DNA of 37,109 bases from Dehalococcoidia bacterium (GCA_022827945.1 JAJEIT010000061.1:1-37109), one strand, 5' to 3'. Counted from the first letter of the stretch, positions 16,290 to 24,715 are shown. Numbers and translations are program-made. Notes: generated by a model not told the origin, from the sequence alone.

Positions 16290-17018
16290 GTGATGGTAAG
16301 CCGGTCCGAACTCGACGAGCGACTCCGTGACCTGGAGCGAGAAGCCGGCCATGAAGAGTTCGTGCGCGCCCTGGCGACGGTTCTGTCGCGCCGGGTCCAC
16401 GTCGAAGACTCCTGGCGGAAGCTCGTCGAACACATTGCCGCCGCCTTGCCGGAGGAGTCCGATCTGCTGGATGCCGCCGCCTCACTTGCCGCACGGCATC
16501 ACGCCCTCGAGGACGACGAGTCCCGGCTGCGGAGCTGGCTGGCGCTGTTCGCACTGCGCGGTGACCTCGCCCGGCAGCTGGGCGGAGAGCCTCGCCAGGT
16601 ACTGGACGAAGCCGACGAGGCACTCATGACTCGGGCTCGGCTCCAGGGGGAAGCGATCTGGACGATCTGGCGTGAACCCATGCTTGCACCGAAGGACGCC
16701 GCGGTCGCTCTTGGGGCAAGGGCGACGAACCGCGAGAAGGTGCGGCAGTATCGCGAGCGTTCCTGGCTCGTGGGGGTGGCCTCCGGCCGGGGCTACCTCT
16801 ACCCGGCGTTCCAGTTCGATCAGGAACGGCGCGATGTCTTTGCCGAGGTACGGGCTGTGAACGAGCGCCTCGATGCCGCGAGCGACCCCTGGGGGGTAGC
16901 GTCCTGGTGGACCTCCCCGCACGCACGCCTCGGCGCCCGGCCGGCTGACCTCGTGGGAACCCACCGGGGCGACGACCTCGTGGCGGTGGCCACCTCAGTT
17001 GCCGGGCTGGTCGGGTAG
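16290..17018 (+). CDS. Antitoxin of a RES toxin pair (ParS/MbcA-type C-terminal domain)
   Basis: The frame begins at adjacent GTG 16290 and ATG 16293, giving 242 or 241 residues; no strong ribosome site decides between them. The last 60 residues or so, with AVNERLD, SDPWGVASWW, ARLGARPADLVGT and DDLVAVAT, match the toxin-binding domain of Xre/MbcA/ParS antitoxins. Residues about 125-180 (APKDAAVALGA...REKVRQYRERSWLVGV...YLYPAFQFD) look like the usual DNA-binding part. The first 120 residues are mostly helical and extra compared with typical antitoxins of about 120-150 residues. The RES-domain toxin follows 6 nt downstream, supporting a toxin-antitoxin function. Confidence 0.8.
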   Translation: MMVSRSELDERLRDLEREAGHEEFVRALATVLSRRVHVEDSWRKLVEHIAAALPEESDLLDAAASLAARHHALEDDESRLRSWLALFALRGDLARQLGGEPRQVLDEADEALMTRARLQGEAIWTIWREPMLAPKDAAVALGARATNREKVRQYRERSWLVGVASGRGYLYPAFQFDQERRDVFAEVRAVNERLDAASDPWGVASWWTSPHARLGARPADLVGTHRGDDLVAVATSVAGLVG

Positions 17019-17024
17019 GGAAGC

Positions 17025-17690
17025 TTGTCGCCCAACCAGCCGCCTCCTTCACGGTACGCGGGAAGACCGTCCACGTTCCTGCTCCCCGCGGGAACAACGC
17101 TGACGCGAGTCCACAGCACCGCCTTCCGTGTCACGCAGTTCAATCCGACGCTCGCGCTTCACAGCCTTCAGGGTGGCCGGTTCGATGCCACTCCGGAGGA
17201 CGAGTATGCATTCCTCTACGCCGCCGAGGACGACGCCACCGCGGTCTCGGAAGCGCTGCTCCGCGACCTTCCGGCGGACGAGCACGGGGCGCGGCTGCTC
17301 CCGCGTGCCAGCCTCTCGCAGCTGAGCATCAGCTGGCTGCGGGCGACGGCCGATCTGGAGCTGGTGAGCCTCCGTTCGGGTCGAGACCTGGCTGCGATCG
17401 GCCAGGACGCCTGGCTGACGGCCTCGCCTGCCGCCGACTATGCGGCCACCCGGTGGTGGGCCTCGGCCATCCGGGGATGGGCGCCCCGGGCCAGCGGCCT
17501 GACCTGGCGCTCGTACCGGGAACCCGAAGGGTTCGCGTACGTGTTCTTCGCAGACCGCTGCCCTGAGGGCTGCTTCGAGGAGGTGACGGACGGCCTGCCC
17601 GTTCCTCCGGGAGACCAGAGCCTCGACGCCGGGCCGGCGCGGCTCTACGTGGAAGGGCTGCTGGCTTCGTACCGTGTCGCGTTGATGTGA
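17025..17690 (+). CDS. RES-domain toxin
   Basis: A 221-residue protein from TTG 17025, the only start before the domain that is not CTG. RES signatures are present: LTRVHS (R28), FNP then GGRFD (R52), FLYAAED (Y65), TAVSEALLR (E76), DLELVSL and TWRS (R162, S163). RES toxins are NAD-degrading enzymes neutralised by Xre/ParS-type antitoxins, as shown for known members. The Arg, Tyr, Glu and Ser positions expected in the family all appear present, so it should be active. It follows the antitoxin by 6 nt in one operon, order antitoxin then toxin. Confidence 0.88.
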   Translation: MSPNQPPPSRYAGRPSTFLLPAGTTLTRVHSTAFRVTQFNPTLALHSLQGGRFDATPEDEYAFLYAAEDDATAVSEALLRDLPADEHGARLLPRASLSQLSISWLRATADLELVSLRSGRDLAAIGQDAWLTASPAADYAATRWWASAIRGWAPRASGLTWRSYREPEGFAYVFFADRCPEGCFEEVTDGLPVPPGDQSLDAGPARLYVEGLLASYRVALM

Positions 17691-17989
17691 TCCTGCCCCC
17701 GAGTTGCCGGGTTCGCGTACTCGCCCTGCACACGATGCGGTGGTGCCCCGGTTCCTGACTGCTCAGTCGAGCCGTCCCACGCGCGGTTGCGTGTGGGGAC
17801 CCGGCCCAGCTGCAGTGAAGGAGGGTACCCGTGTGAACCCCCTCCGAGGCAGTTCCACCCGGAAGCCTCGCTCCTAATACTGAAGCGCAGAAGCCGGAGT
17901 GCGGCCAGATCTGGGCTGCTCTCGCTGTGTACTCCCCAGCAGGGCCGCCGCGGCTCCGGTGCGACCACCCTGCGTTGCGAGCGGACAAG
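17691..17989. other. Gap after the RES toxin, holds promoter copy 3
   Basis: No gene is recognised in these 299 bases. They contain the weaker third copy of the promoter cassette (17821-17880) and the start region of the small ORF at 17990. Confidence 0.5.
17821..17880 (+). promoter_or_regulatory. Possible promoter cassette, copy 3 (weak)
   Basis: A GC-rich hairpin (GGAGGGT near 17820 against ACCCCCTCC near 17837) is followed by GAGGCAGTT, a possible -35 TTCCAC (17853-17858), a 16-nt spacer and -10 TAATAC (17875-17880). The order hairpin, C-run, GGCAGTT, -10 is the same as in copies 1 and 2, but the identity is low and needs at least one gap. Confidence 0.4.
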
Positions 17990-18229
17990 ATGAAGAGCAC
18001 GCCGGACCAAGGGTCACATGCCGCCGACCGGGACGAGACGCTCGAGTCCGGCCTGCGGATGATCGCGCGCCTGATCGCACGCGCCCACCTGCGGCGCCAG
18101 GGCGCACTGCCTTCCGCTGGCTCCAGCCCGGACGCGAGCGACGACTCCAGCGGAGCGTCCCCCACTCGTCGTGAGCGTGAAGGCGCCCAGGAAAAGCCGT
18201 CGTCGAGTTCGGACCCCTCGCCAGAGTGA
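17990..18229 (+). CDS. Small ORF, unknown
   Basis: A 79-residue frame from ATG 17990 (the frame is open further left). The first half is helical and basic (RMIARLIARAHLRR), the second Ser/Pro/Asp-rich and disordered. No domain is recognised. It sits between promoter copy 3 and the HigA-like gene, in the place where a toxin could stand, but it does not look like HigB/RelE. Confidence 0.4.
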   Translation: MKSTPDQGSHAADRDETLESGLRMIARLIARAHLRRQGALPSAGSSPDASDDSSGASPTRREREGAQEKPSSSSDPSPE

Positions 18230-18269
18230 AGAGCGCCGGCGGCGGAGGGAGGGTGGCGGTGTGATCATG

Positions 18270-18285
18270 GTATCCTGTTAGATAC
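18270..18285. promoter_or_regulatory. Palindromic operator before the HigA-like gene
   Basis: GTATC (18270-18274) and GATAC (18281-18285) form an inverted repeat with spacer CTGTTA. It lies in a short AT-rich patch that would hold the -10 of the next gene. Antidotes of this family usually bind such palindromes in their own promoter, so it is a likely autoregulatory site. Confidence 0.55.
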
Positions 18286-18327
18286 TTTGATTTGGGGTCG
18301 GCACTCGTCCCCGACCAGGAGGCACGT

Positions 18328-18606
18328 ATGCCGAAGGTGGAGTTCCAGCCCTGGCCCGTGGCGGATGCAGCCGCTGCCCTGAATGCTGCCCTCGAGGCCG
18401 ACGACCTGGGCCAGGTCACGGCCACGCTCGGAGAGATCGCTCGTGCGAAGAGCATGCGCCAGGTGTCGGCGGAGACGGGACTGGGGAGGGAGAGCCTCTA
18501 CAAGTCGCTGACCCCCACGGGCAGACCGGAGTTCGCCACCGTATTCATGGTACTTCACTCCCTCGGCCTCCGCCTGCATGTCACTCCCATCGAGGACACG
18601 CGATAG
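18328..18606 (+). CDS. Orphan HigA-like addiction module antidote
   Basis: A 92-residue protein from ATG 18328 with AGGAGG five bases upstream. ALNAALEADDLGQVTATLGE, then RAKSMRQVSAETGLGRESLY, then GRPEFATVFMVLHSLGLRL are the signatures of the 'probable addiction module antidote' family (HigA/Xre-like HTH). The usual partner toxin of the RelE/HigB type is not found immediately before or after it, so the gene appears to be an orphan. It precedes the serine recombinase by 59 nt and may regulate it. Confidence 0.8.
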   Translation: MPKVEFQPWPVADAAAALNAALEADDLGQVTATLGEIARAKSMRQVSAETGLGRESLYKSLTPTGRPEFATVFMVLHSLGLRLHVTPIEDTR

Positions 18607-18665
18607 GCCCCGACCCACCAGAACAACCACAGCAGACAAGTCACGACACCGGAAAGGAAGACCCC

Positions 18666-20345
18666 ATGAAGCAGCCACCAGCCCCCAAGCCCGCCGCCCT
18701 CTACGCCCGCGTGTCCAGCGACCGCCAGGACGTCGACCTCTCCGTCGCCGCTCAGCTGCGGGCGCTCCGCGACTACGCCGGGAAGAACGGCTACCTCGTC
18801 GCCCGGGAGTACGTCGACGAGGCGGAGAGCGGCCGGGTCGCGGACCGGCCCCAGTTCCGCACGATGCTGGACGCGGCCAGCGGGCCGAACCCTCCCTTCG
18901 AAGAGATTCTCGTCTGGAAGTTCTCCCGCTTCACGCGCAAGCGCGAGCACGCGGTCGCCTTCAAGTCGATGCTTCGCCGGCGCGGCGTCCGGGTCGTCTC
19001 CATCACCGAGCACGCCGATGACTCGCCCACGGGCAAGCTCATGGAGGCGATCATCGAGAGCGTCGACGAGTTCTACTCGGAGAATCTTGCCCAGGAAGTC
19101 GTGCGGGGGATGCGCGAGGCCGCCTCCCGCGGCTTCTTCCTCAGCCCCAAGGCCCCGTTTGGCTACAAGCGGGTGAAGGTACAAGACGGAATGCGGGAGC
19201 GCCCGACCCTGGAGGTCGACCCTGCGGCCTCCCCCCTCGTGCGGGAGATCTTCGAGAGTTCGCTGCGAGGAAACGGCCTGAAGGAGATATGCCGCGACCT
19301 CAACGAGCGGGGCATCACGAAGAACGGCAAGCGCTGGCAGAAGAACGGCCTCTACTACCTGCTCACCAACGAGGCCTATACGGGAACCGCGGTCTGGGGC
19401 CGCAGGGTGAAGGGCCCGAAGGCTCCCGACCCCGTGCGGGTGGAGGGGGCCTGGGAGGCGCTCATCTCGAAGGAGCTGTTCGACAAGGTGCAGCAGGTTC
19501 TGCGGGATCGGGCCCCGGCGAAGCAGCGGCCGGCGCGGGCTGGGAGCAAGTTCCTGCTCAGCGGCCTGCTGCGCTGCGGCCTCTGCGGCAAGCCCTATAC
19601 CGGACAGGGAGCGAAAAGCGGGCGCTTCGGTTACTACGTCTGCGGGACGCTGCTGCGTGAGGGCGCGGGGACCTGCGAGGCTCGGTACCTGAATGCGGGC
19701 AGGGTGGAGGAGTTCATCGTGGGGAAGATCAGGGAGCGCATCCTCACGGACGAGACCATCACGGAGCTGGTGACGCGGGTGGCCGAGGAAGTGGACGCGA
19801 TGGCGGGAGAGCTCGGTGACAGGCTCAAGGCCATCGAGGCGGAGCTTGCCGATGTAGATGGCAGGCTGCAGCGGCTCTACGAGGCCCTCGAGAAGAGCGA
19901 TCTCACGCTGGAGGCGCTGTCGCCGCGGATACTCGAACTGCGGCACCGCGAGGACCAACTTGCGGCAGCGCGGGAGGAGGCTGCTGCCCATCTCGCGCAG
20001 CGGCGGGTGGAGTTGCCCACCACCGAGGAGATTAAGGGGTACGTCGCTGACTTCCGCAGCTTCCTGTGCGAGGGCACGATCCCCGAGCGGAAAGCGCTCA
20101 TCCGCAACTTCGTGAAGGGTATCGAGGTGACCGGCGACGAGGCCAGGCTGACGTACACGGTCCCGATGCCCTCGGATGGCGTGACCAGCGAGGAAACCCC
20201 GGTTCTCGATTTCGTCCAGTCCGGCCTACCACCCCCCGGACCACAACGTGCGGTGCTGCGAACTCCGGCGGAGCTGGGCTTGGCCTGGCGTGCCCGCGGG
20301 CGGCCCCGCCCCCGCCAGACGGTTTCAGTCCCCGTCCCCCGTTGA
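18666..20345 (+). CDS. Large serine recombinase (probable integrase)
   Basis: A 559-residue protein with GGAAAGGAAG upstream of ATG 18666. The resolvase domain starts ALYARVSSDRQ (catalytic Ser in RVS, about residue 17) and includes VWKFSRFTRKREHA and the GKLMEAIIESVDEFYSE segment. A recombinase domain follows (KAPFGYKRV...LEVDP...RGITKNGKRWQKNGLYYLLTN). Next come a zinc ribbon with two CxxC-type clusters (CGLCGKPY about residues 304-311, then YYVCG and GTCEARY) and a coiled-coil stretch of about residues 370-450. This is the standard large serine integrase order. The tail of about 45 residues after VTSEETPVLDFV is Pro/Arg-rich and may reflect an att junction at the gene's 3' end. It probably integrates and excises the element to its left. 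Confidence 0.92.
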   Translation: MKQPPAPKPAALYARVSSDRQDVDLSVAAQLRALRDYAGKNGYLVAREYVDEAESGRVADRPQFRTMLDAASGPNPPFEEILVWKFSRFTRKREHAVAFKSMLRRRGVRVVSITEHADDSPTGKLMEAIIESVDEFYSENLAQEVVRGMREAASRGFFLSPKAPFGYKRVKVQDGMRERPTLEVDPAASPLVREIFESSLRGNGLKEICRDLNERGITKNGKRWQKNGLYYLLTNEAYTGTAVWGRRVKGPKAPDPVRVEGAWEALISKELFDKVQQVLRDRAPAKQRPARAGSKFLLSGLLRCGLCGKPYTGQGAKSGRFGYYVCGTLLREGAGTCEARYLNAGRVEEFIVGKIRERILTDETITELVTRVAEEVDAMAGELGDRLKAIEAELADVDGRLQRLYEALEKSDLTLEALSPRILELRHREDQLAAAREEAAAHLAQRRVELPTTEEIKGYVADFRSFLCEGTIPERKALIRNFVKGIEVTGDEARLTYTVPMPSDGVTSEETPVLDFVQSGLPPPGPQRAVLRTPAELGLAWRARGRPRPRQTVSVPVPR

Positions 20346-20424
20346 GGGTTGGCGCGAGGGTTTCAACTGTGCCCGGGAGCTGTCGCGGGCTGGGTGGCCG
20401 CGCACTCAGCGTCGCATGGCTCCT

Positions 20425-21066
20425 TCAGTCTTCACCCAGGATGATGCCCTTCAAGTCACGCAGCGTGTCGATTCGATAGCGAGCCTGCGAAAAGTCATGT
20501 GCCTTCGTAAATTCGTTGTGGACGATGACACAGTCGATACCGGCCGCCACGGCTGAGTTCAGCCCTCTCGTTGAATCCTCCACGACCAGCGTCTCTTCCC
20601 TGGTGGCGCCGAGGCGCTCCAGGCCGGTCAGATACGGTTCCGGGTGCGGCTTGGCGATGTCGTAGTCTTCGCGGGCAAGGACGAACTCCATGAATGGGGT
20701 GATCTGGCGCTTTTCGTGGATGATCTCGAAGTCCGCCCGTTTTGCAGTCGTCACGATGGCCATGCGGACGTAGTCTGACAGCTCGGCAAGGGTCTCAACG
20801 ACGCCTTCGATCTCGATGGCTTCCGTTCTCAGGTACTCCTGATAGTAGGCATTGCGGACGTCACGCTGCCTGCTGATGGTCTGTTCATCAATGCCCGCCG
20901 CCCTGGCTTGAGCCCAGGTGGCCATCCCCTGGGTCATGTCCCGGAGGTACTGGTCTCTGTCCAGGGTGAAGCCAATCTCGGCGAGGGCGCGCTCTCCGGC
21001 CTTGAAATACCAGAATTCGGTATCCACCAGGACACCGTCATGGTCGAAGAGTACGTACTTCTTCAC
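20425..21066 (-). CDS. HAD-superfamily hydrolase (phosphatase/phosphomutase-like)
   Basis: The protein is 213 residues long from GTG 21066; the frame is open to 21096, but GGGAAGGG precedes the GTG and the family starts here. Motif I is FDHDGVLVDT (nucleophile D8, acid D10), motif II VTTAKR, motif III KPHPEPY and motif IV VVEDSTRG, all intact. The helical cap between residues 15 and 80 fits HAD subfamily IA such as beta-phosphoglucomutase-like enzymes. The substrate cannot be told. It is convergent with the recombinase gene and is probably the first chromosomal gene to the right of the element. Confidence 0.9.
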   Translation of the reverse strand: MKKYVLFDHDGVLVDTEFWYFKAGERALAEIGFTLDRDQYLRDMTQGMATWAQARAAGIDEQTISRQRDVRNAYYQEYLRTEAIEIEGVVETLAELSDYVRMAIVTTAKRADFEIIHEKRQITPFMEFVLAREDYDIAKPHPEPYLTGLERLGATREETLVVEDSTRGLNSAVAAGIDCVIVHNEFTKAHDFSQARYRIDTLRDLKGIILGED

Positions 21067-21316
21067 TCCCCCGACCCTTCCCGGCAGCCGCGACAACGAG
21101 TCGTGCGCGTCCGCCCAGGTTCGAGCATCGCGATATCCCGGAGCGGCGGCAGACAGTCAACCGGCGGCGGCGCACCTTGAGCGGATGATAGCGCGGGTCC
21201 GCCTGCGCCGGCGGGGCGCCTGCTGGCGAGGATGTCGTCCGCCACCTCCGCGGAAGCCTCGCTTACACGCGCCGCCCTGCCCGTGGTGTACAAAGTGCCC
21301 TGAAAGAGAGGACGCC

Positions 21317-21613
21317 ATGAAGGGCTACGTCGTCGTGGACACCGAGGTCATGGACCAGGAGGCGTACCAGGAGTTCCTTCAGCGCATCCCCGGGATCGTC
21401 GAGGGACAGGGCGGACGGTTCATCGTGCGCACCAGCGATGCTGAGCCCGTCGAAGGCGGCTGGGAGCCGAAACGACTCGTGATCATGGAGTTCGACAGCC
21501 TCGAGGCGGCACGGGGTTTCGTCAACTCCGACGCCTACACATCCCACGACGATCTCCGCCATCGCGCGGCGAGGGCCAGGATCGTGGTCGTGGAGGGCGT
21601 CCCCGAGGCGTGA
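21317..21613 (+). CDS. DUF1330 family protein
   Basis: A 98-residue protein with GAAAGAGAGG before ATG 21317. GYVVVDTEVMDQEAYQEFL, FIVRTSD...VEGGWEPKRLVIMEFDSLE and a closing AYTSHDDLRHRAARARIVVVEG follow the ferredoxin-like fold of DUF1330. The family is of unknown or diverse function. It precedes the amidohydrolase by 91 nt on the same strand. Confidence 0.88.
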   Translation: MKGYVVVDTEVMDQEAYQEFLQRIPGIVEGQGGRFIVRTSDAEPVEGGWEPKRLVIMEFDSLEAARGFVNSDAYTSHDDLRHRAARARIVVVEGVPEA

Positions 21614-21704
21614 ACCCGCCCTTCCTCCCACGACCCGCTTATGGCCAGTTAGAATCCGTTGTGCCTTGAGCACAGCCGGGAGTTAGGCCGGCGGGGAGAC
21701 AGCC

Positions 21705-22805
21705 ATGACAGCGCGAGTAGTAATCTCGGCCGATAGCCACACCGAGAGGTTCCTCGACCTCTCCGAGTACATCGATCCCGCCCACCGTCCCAAGATGGAC
21801 GAGCTCAACAAGCGCGACGAGGAGCGGCTTCTCAAGATTCTCGAGAACATGCGCAACCGCGGGCAGGAGACCTCCTACTCCGGGCGGAAGAACACCATGG
21901 AGGAGTTCCGCATCACCGTCGATCTCGGCGACCGCATGGACGCCATCACCAGCGACGGTGTCTGCGCCGAGGTCGTGATCGAGCGCGGCGGTTCGCGCGA
22001 CCCCGATGTCGAGTTCCTGCGCGCCTGCAACATGGCCTACTACCGCTGGTTCAACGAGCACTTCGCCGATGAGGCCTACCGCTTCATCGGCGTCGCCGCC
22101 ATCACAATCGGCGATATCGAGAAGGGCATCGAGGAGCTGAAGGCCGCCCACGACCTCGGCTTCCGCGCCCTCATCCTGCCCGGCTCCCACTACTGGTTCC
22201 CGGGCGCGCTTCCCTTCCACGATCGCGCCTACGACCCCCTCTGGGCCACCGTGCAGGAGATGGGCATCCCCATCCTCTTCCACCCCGGATTCGGTCGGGA
22301 GAACCCCATCCTTCCGGCCGATCCCGAGGGCCAGGTCTTCAAGTACGGCCCGCTCACCACGCTCGAGCTGCGGGGCGCGCTCAAGCACTTCCTGCTGGGC
22401 GGCATCGCCGAGCGCTTCCCCACGCTTAACTTCGGCTGGGTCGAGTCCGGCAGCCTCTGGGTGCCGCCCCTCCTCGACGAGTACGACGCGCTCGTGAAGC
22501 GCCGCCCCGGCGGCCAGAGCCAGGAGCTGCTCCCCAGCGAGCTCTTCGCCCGCCAGGGCTTCTGCGCCGGCCCCCTGACCAAGTCCGAGGTCGACGCGCG
22601 CCATCGCCTCGGGATCGAAAACCTCATGTTCGGCACCGACTACCCCCACCCCGAGGGCACCTATCCGCACACCCAGTCGATGATCGACGAGATGTTCGAG
22701 GGCGTGAGCGAAGAGGAGACCCACAAGATCCTCGCCACCAACGCCGCGCGGGTGTTCAACCTCGACATCGGCCGGCTGACCAGCTCCACCGTGGCCGTCG
22801 GCTAG
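21705..22805 (+). CDS. Amidohydrolase family 2 protein
   Basis: A 366-residue protein with a GGGGAG site before ATG 21705. Metal-binding motifs of the amidohydrolase (PF04909-like) barrel are present: DSH at residues 10-12, ILFHPGF, the VESGS strand, and FGTDYPHPEGTYPH with the catalytic Asp. It is a metal-dependent hydrolase or decarboxylase of the same broad group as ACMSD; the substrate is unknown. Expansion of this family is common in Chloroflexota of the SAR202/Dehalococcoidia type. The gene ends just before a strong terminator. Confidence 0.9.
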   Translation: MTARVVISADSHTERFLDLSEYIDPAHRPKMDELNKRDEERLLKILENMRNRGQETSYSGRKNTMEEFRITVDLGDRMDAITSDGVCAEVVIERGGSRDPDVEFLRACNMAYYRWFNEHFADEAYRFIGVAAITIGDIEKGIEELKAAHDLGFRALILPGSHYWFPGALPFHDRAYDPLWATVQEMGIPILFHPGFGRENPILPADPEGQVFKYGPLTTLELRGALKHFLLGGIAERFPTLNFGWVESGSLWVPPLLDEYDALVKRRPGGQSQELLPSELFARQGFCAGPLTKSEVDARHRLGIENLMFGTDYPHPEGTYPHTQSMIDEMFEGVSEEETHKILATNAARVFNLDIGRLTSSTVAVG

Positions 22806-22827
22806 ACCGGCGCAGGCAGGACAAGCG

Positions 22828-22860
22828 AGCCCCGGCTGGCTTCGGCCGGCCGGGGCTTTG
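22828..22860. terminator. Hairpin terminator with UUCG tetraloop, probably bidirectional
   Basis: AGCCCCGGC (22828-22836) pairs with GCCGGGGCT (22849-22857). The stem continues through TGGC/GCCG (one G-U pair) to a C-TTCG-G tetraloop at 22841-22844. TTTG follows. It lies between the converging amidohydrolase and permease genes and could serve both. Confidence 0.8.
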
Positions 22861-22877
22861 TCTGTCCGGGAAGCTGG

Positions 22878-23774
22878 TCAGGAGCGGCGGGTGTAGGGGC
22901 TGATGGCGGCGTTGATCGCGTCCGCCAGCAGGTTCAGGCAGAGGAGCAGGAAGGCGAGGATGGCGCCCGGGAAGACGGGATACCACCAGGCGCGCTGGAG
23001 GTAGGGCCTGCTGTCGTTCACGAGTCCCCCCAGGGAGGGTGTGTCCGCCTCGATCCCGAGCCCGAAGTAGCCCAGGGCGGCCACGATCAGCACGCCGCTC
23101 GCGATCGCCAGCGCCACCTGCACGAGCAGGGGCGGAAGGGCGTTGATCACGATGTGCCGGAAGATGATGCGGGGCGTGCTGGCGCCGAGAACCTGCGCCG
23201 CCAGCACGTAGTCCTTGTTCCGCTCGCCCAGCATCTGGGCGCGCGCGAGGCGGGTGAAGCCGGGAATGGCAAAGACCACGATCGCGATGCCGATGTTCTC
23301 GAGTCCTTCGCCGAGGATGGTGAGGATGGCGAAGGCGATAAGCAGGCCCGGGAAGGCCAGCAGGGCGTCTACCAGGCGCATCACCACCGAGTCGGCCCAG
23401 CCCCTCACGTAGCCCACCGTGAATCCGGCGACGGTGCCGATGACGGCGCCGGCCAGGACCGACACGAAGCTCAGGGCGAGGGCCGTCTTGAGTCCGTGGA
23501 GGTTGCGGGAAAAGAGATCGCGCCGCAGCTCGTCCGTGCCGAACGGGTGGTCCCAGGAGGGTGACAGCAGCCGCGCGGATGCGTCCTGCGCGATCGGGTC
23601 GTGCCAGGCGATGACGGGGGCCGCGATGGCCGCGATGGCGATGATGAGAAGGCCGCCCACGGCGATGGCGCCCTGCGGGTTGCGGAGCAGCCGCCGCATG
23701 GTGTCCGCCCACATCGACCGGGCCTGGTCCGAACGGAAGGTTGTCAGCTCATCCCGGCTGGTGGCGGCGCTCAT
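22878..23774 (-). CDS. ABC transporter permease, DppC/OppC type
   Basis: A 298-residue protein with an N-terminal cytoplasmic leader and about six membrane helices. It has the DppC-type N-terminal segment (HDPIAQD...HPFGTDELRRDLFSR) and the permease core ending in the EAA-like loop (DYVLAAQVLGAS, then FRHIVINALPP). It forms the second pore subunit of an oligopeptide/nickel-family importer. Its ATG overlaps the stop of the dppB-like gene by 4 nt, so the two are translated together. No ATPase genes are in the window. Confidence 0.93.
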   Translation of the reverse strand: MSAATSRDELTTFRSDQARSMWADTMRRLLRNPQGAIAVGGLLIIAIAAIAAPVIAWHDPIAQDASARLLSPSWDHPFGTDELRRDLFSRNLHGLKTALALSFVSVLAGAVIGTVAGFTVGYVRGWADSVVMRLVDALLAFPGLLIAFAILTILGEGLENIGIAIVVFAIPGFTRLARAQMLGERNKDYVLAAQVLGASTPRIIFRHIVINALPPLLVQVALAIASGVLIVAALGYFGLGIEADTPSLGGLVNDSRPYLQRAWWYPVFPGAILAFLLLCLNLLADAINAAISPYTRRS

Positions 23775-24715
23775 CGGACCCTCACCCTCGGGTCGACGAA
23801 CCCATAGATGATGTCGGCCAGCAGGTTCACGGTCACGAAGATGACGACGAGCACGACGAGCATGGTCTGCACCACGAGGTAGTCGAGGCGCTGGATCGCC
23901 TCCACCACCACGCGACCGAGGCCGGGCCGCGTAAAGACCGCCTCGATGATCACGACCCCGGTCAGCACTTCACCGACCTGCAGCGCCATGATCGTGATCA
24001 CGGGAATGAGCGAGTTGCGCAGCGCGTGGCGCGCGATGACGGTGCTTTCCCCGAGCCCCTTCGCCCTCGCCGTGCGGACGAAGTCCTGGCCCACCACGTC
24101 GGTGATCGTCGTGCGCGTATACCGTGCGAGCACCGCGCTGATGGGCATCGCCAGGGCGATGACGGGCAGGGCCAGGTGGTGCAGCGAGTCCACCGGGTCG
24201 TCGAGGATCGAGACGCGCCCGTGCGAGGGGAACCAGCCAAGCTCGGCCGCGAAGATCCAGAGCAGGATGATGCCCGACACGAAGCTCGGAACGCCCACGG
24301 CAACCATGGTGTAGCCCGAGAGGAGCCAGTCCCAGCCGCTCCTCGGCTTCACCCCTCCGAGGATGCCGAGGGGGATCCCGACCAGGATGGCGAAGGCGTA
24401 GGCCGCGATCCCGAGCTCCAGCGTGGGCGGGACGTTGATGGAGAACAGTCGGTTGACGCTCAAGCCGCTTGTGAAGGAGTAACCCAGATCTCCCGAGAGG
24501 AGATCGCCAAGCCACTTGATGTACTGCTCGGGCCAGCTGTCGTGCAGGCCGAGCTGCTCCCGGATGGCGTACAGGTCCTCGGCAGTCGCTTCCTCGCCCG
24601 CGATCACAAGGGCTGGATCACCCGGGATGAGCCTCAACACGAGGAACGCCGCCACCGTCCCCAGGAACAGGATGGGAATCGTCTGCACCACCCGGTTCAC
24701 GATGAACGGGGCCAT
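23771..24715 (-). CDS. ABC transporter permease, DppB/OppB type
   Basis: The protein is 314 residues long from ATG 24715; the frame is open to 24907 but family members start at the MAPFIVNRVVQTIPIL segment. It has the first membrane helix, a LIPGDPA motif just after it, the conserved GDLGYSF segment, and the EAA loop (DFVRTARAKGLGES, ARHALRNSLIPV). It pairs with the DppC-like protein. It is transcribed away from the solute-binding lipoprotein gene at 24952, with a palindromic site between them. Confidence 0.94.
   Translation of the reverse strand: MAPFIVNRVVQTIPILFLGTVAAFLVLRLIPGDPALVIAGEEATAEDLYAIREQLGLHDSWPEQYIKWLGDLLSGDLGYSFTSGLSVNRLFSINVPPTLELGIAAYAFAILVGIPLGILGGVKPRSGWDWLLSGYTMVAVGVPSFVSGIILLWIFAAELGWFPSHGRVSILDDPVDSLHHLALPVIALAMPISAVLARYTRTTITDVVGQDFVRTARAKGLGESTVIARHALRNSLIPVITIMALQVGEVLTGVVIIEAVFTRPGLGRVVVEAIQRLDYLVVQTMLVVLVVIFVTVNLLADIIYGFVDPRVRVR

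Noticed and set aside
4001-20424. Direct repeats marking att sites at both ends of the element
   Set aside because: No shared word longer than chance was found between 4001-4700 and 20340-20424; a computed comparison with an empty site is needed.
20345-20425. N-terminal part of the broken PPC gene on the other side of the element (gene split by insertion)
   Set aside because: The 79 bases between the recombinase and the HAD gene leave no room for it.
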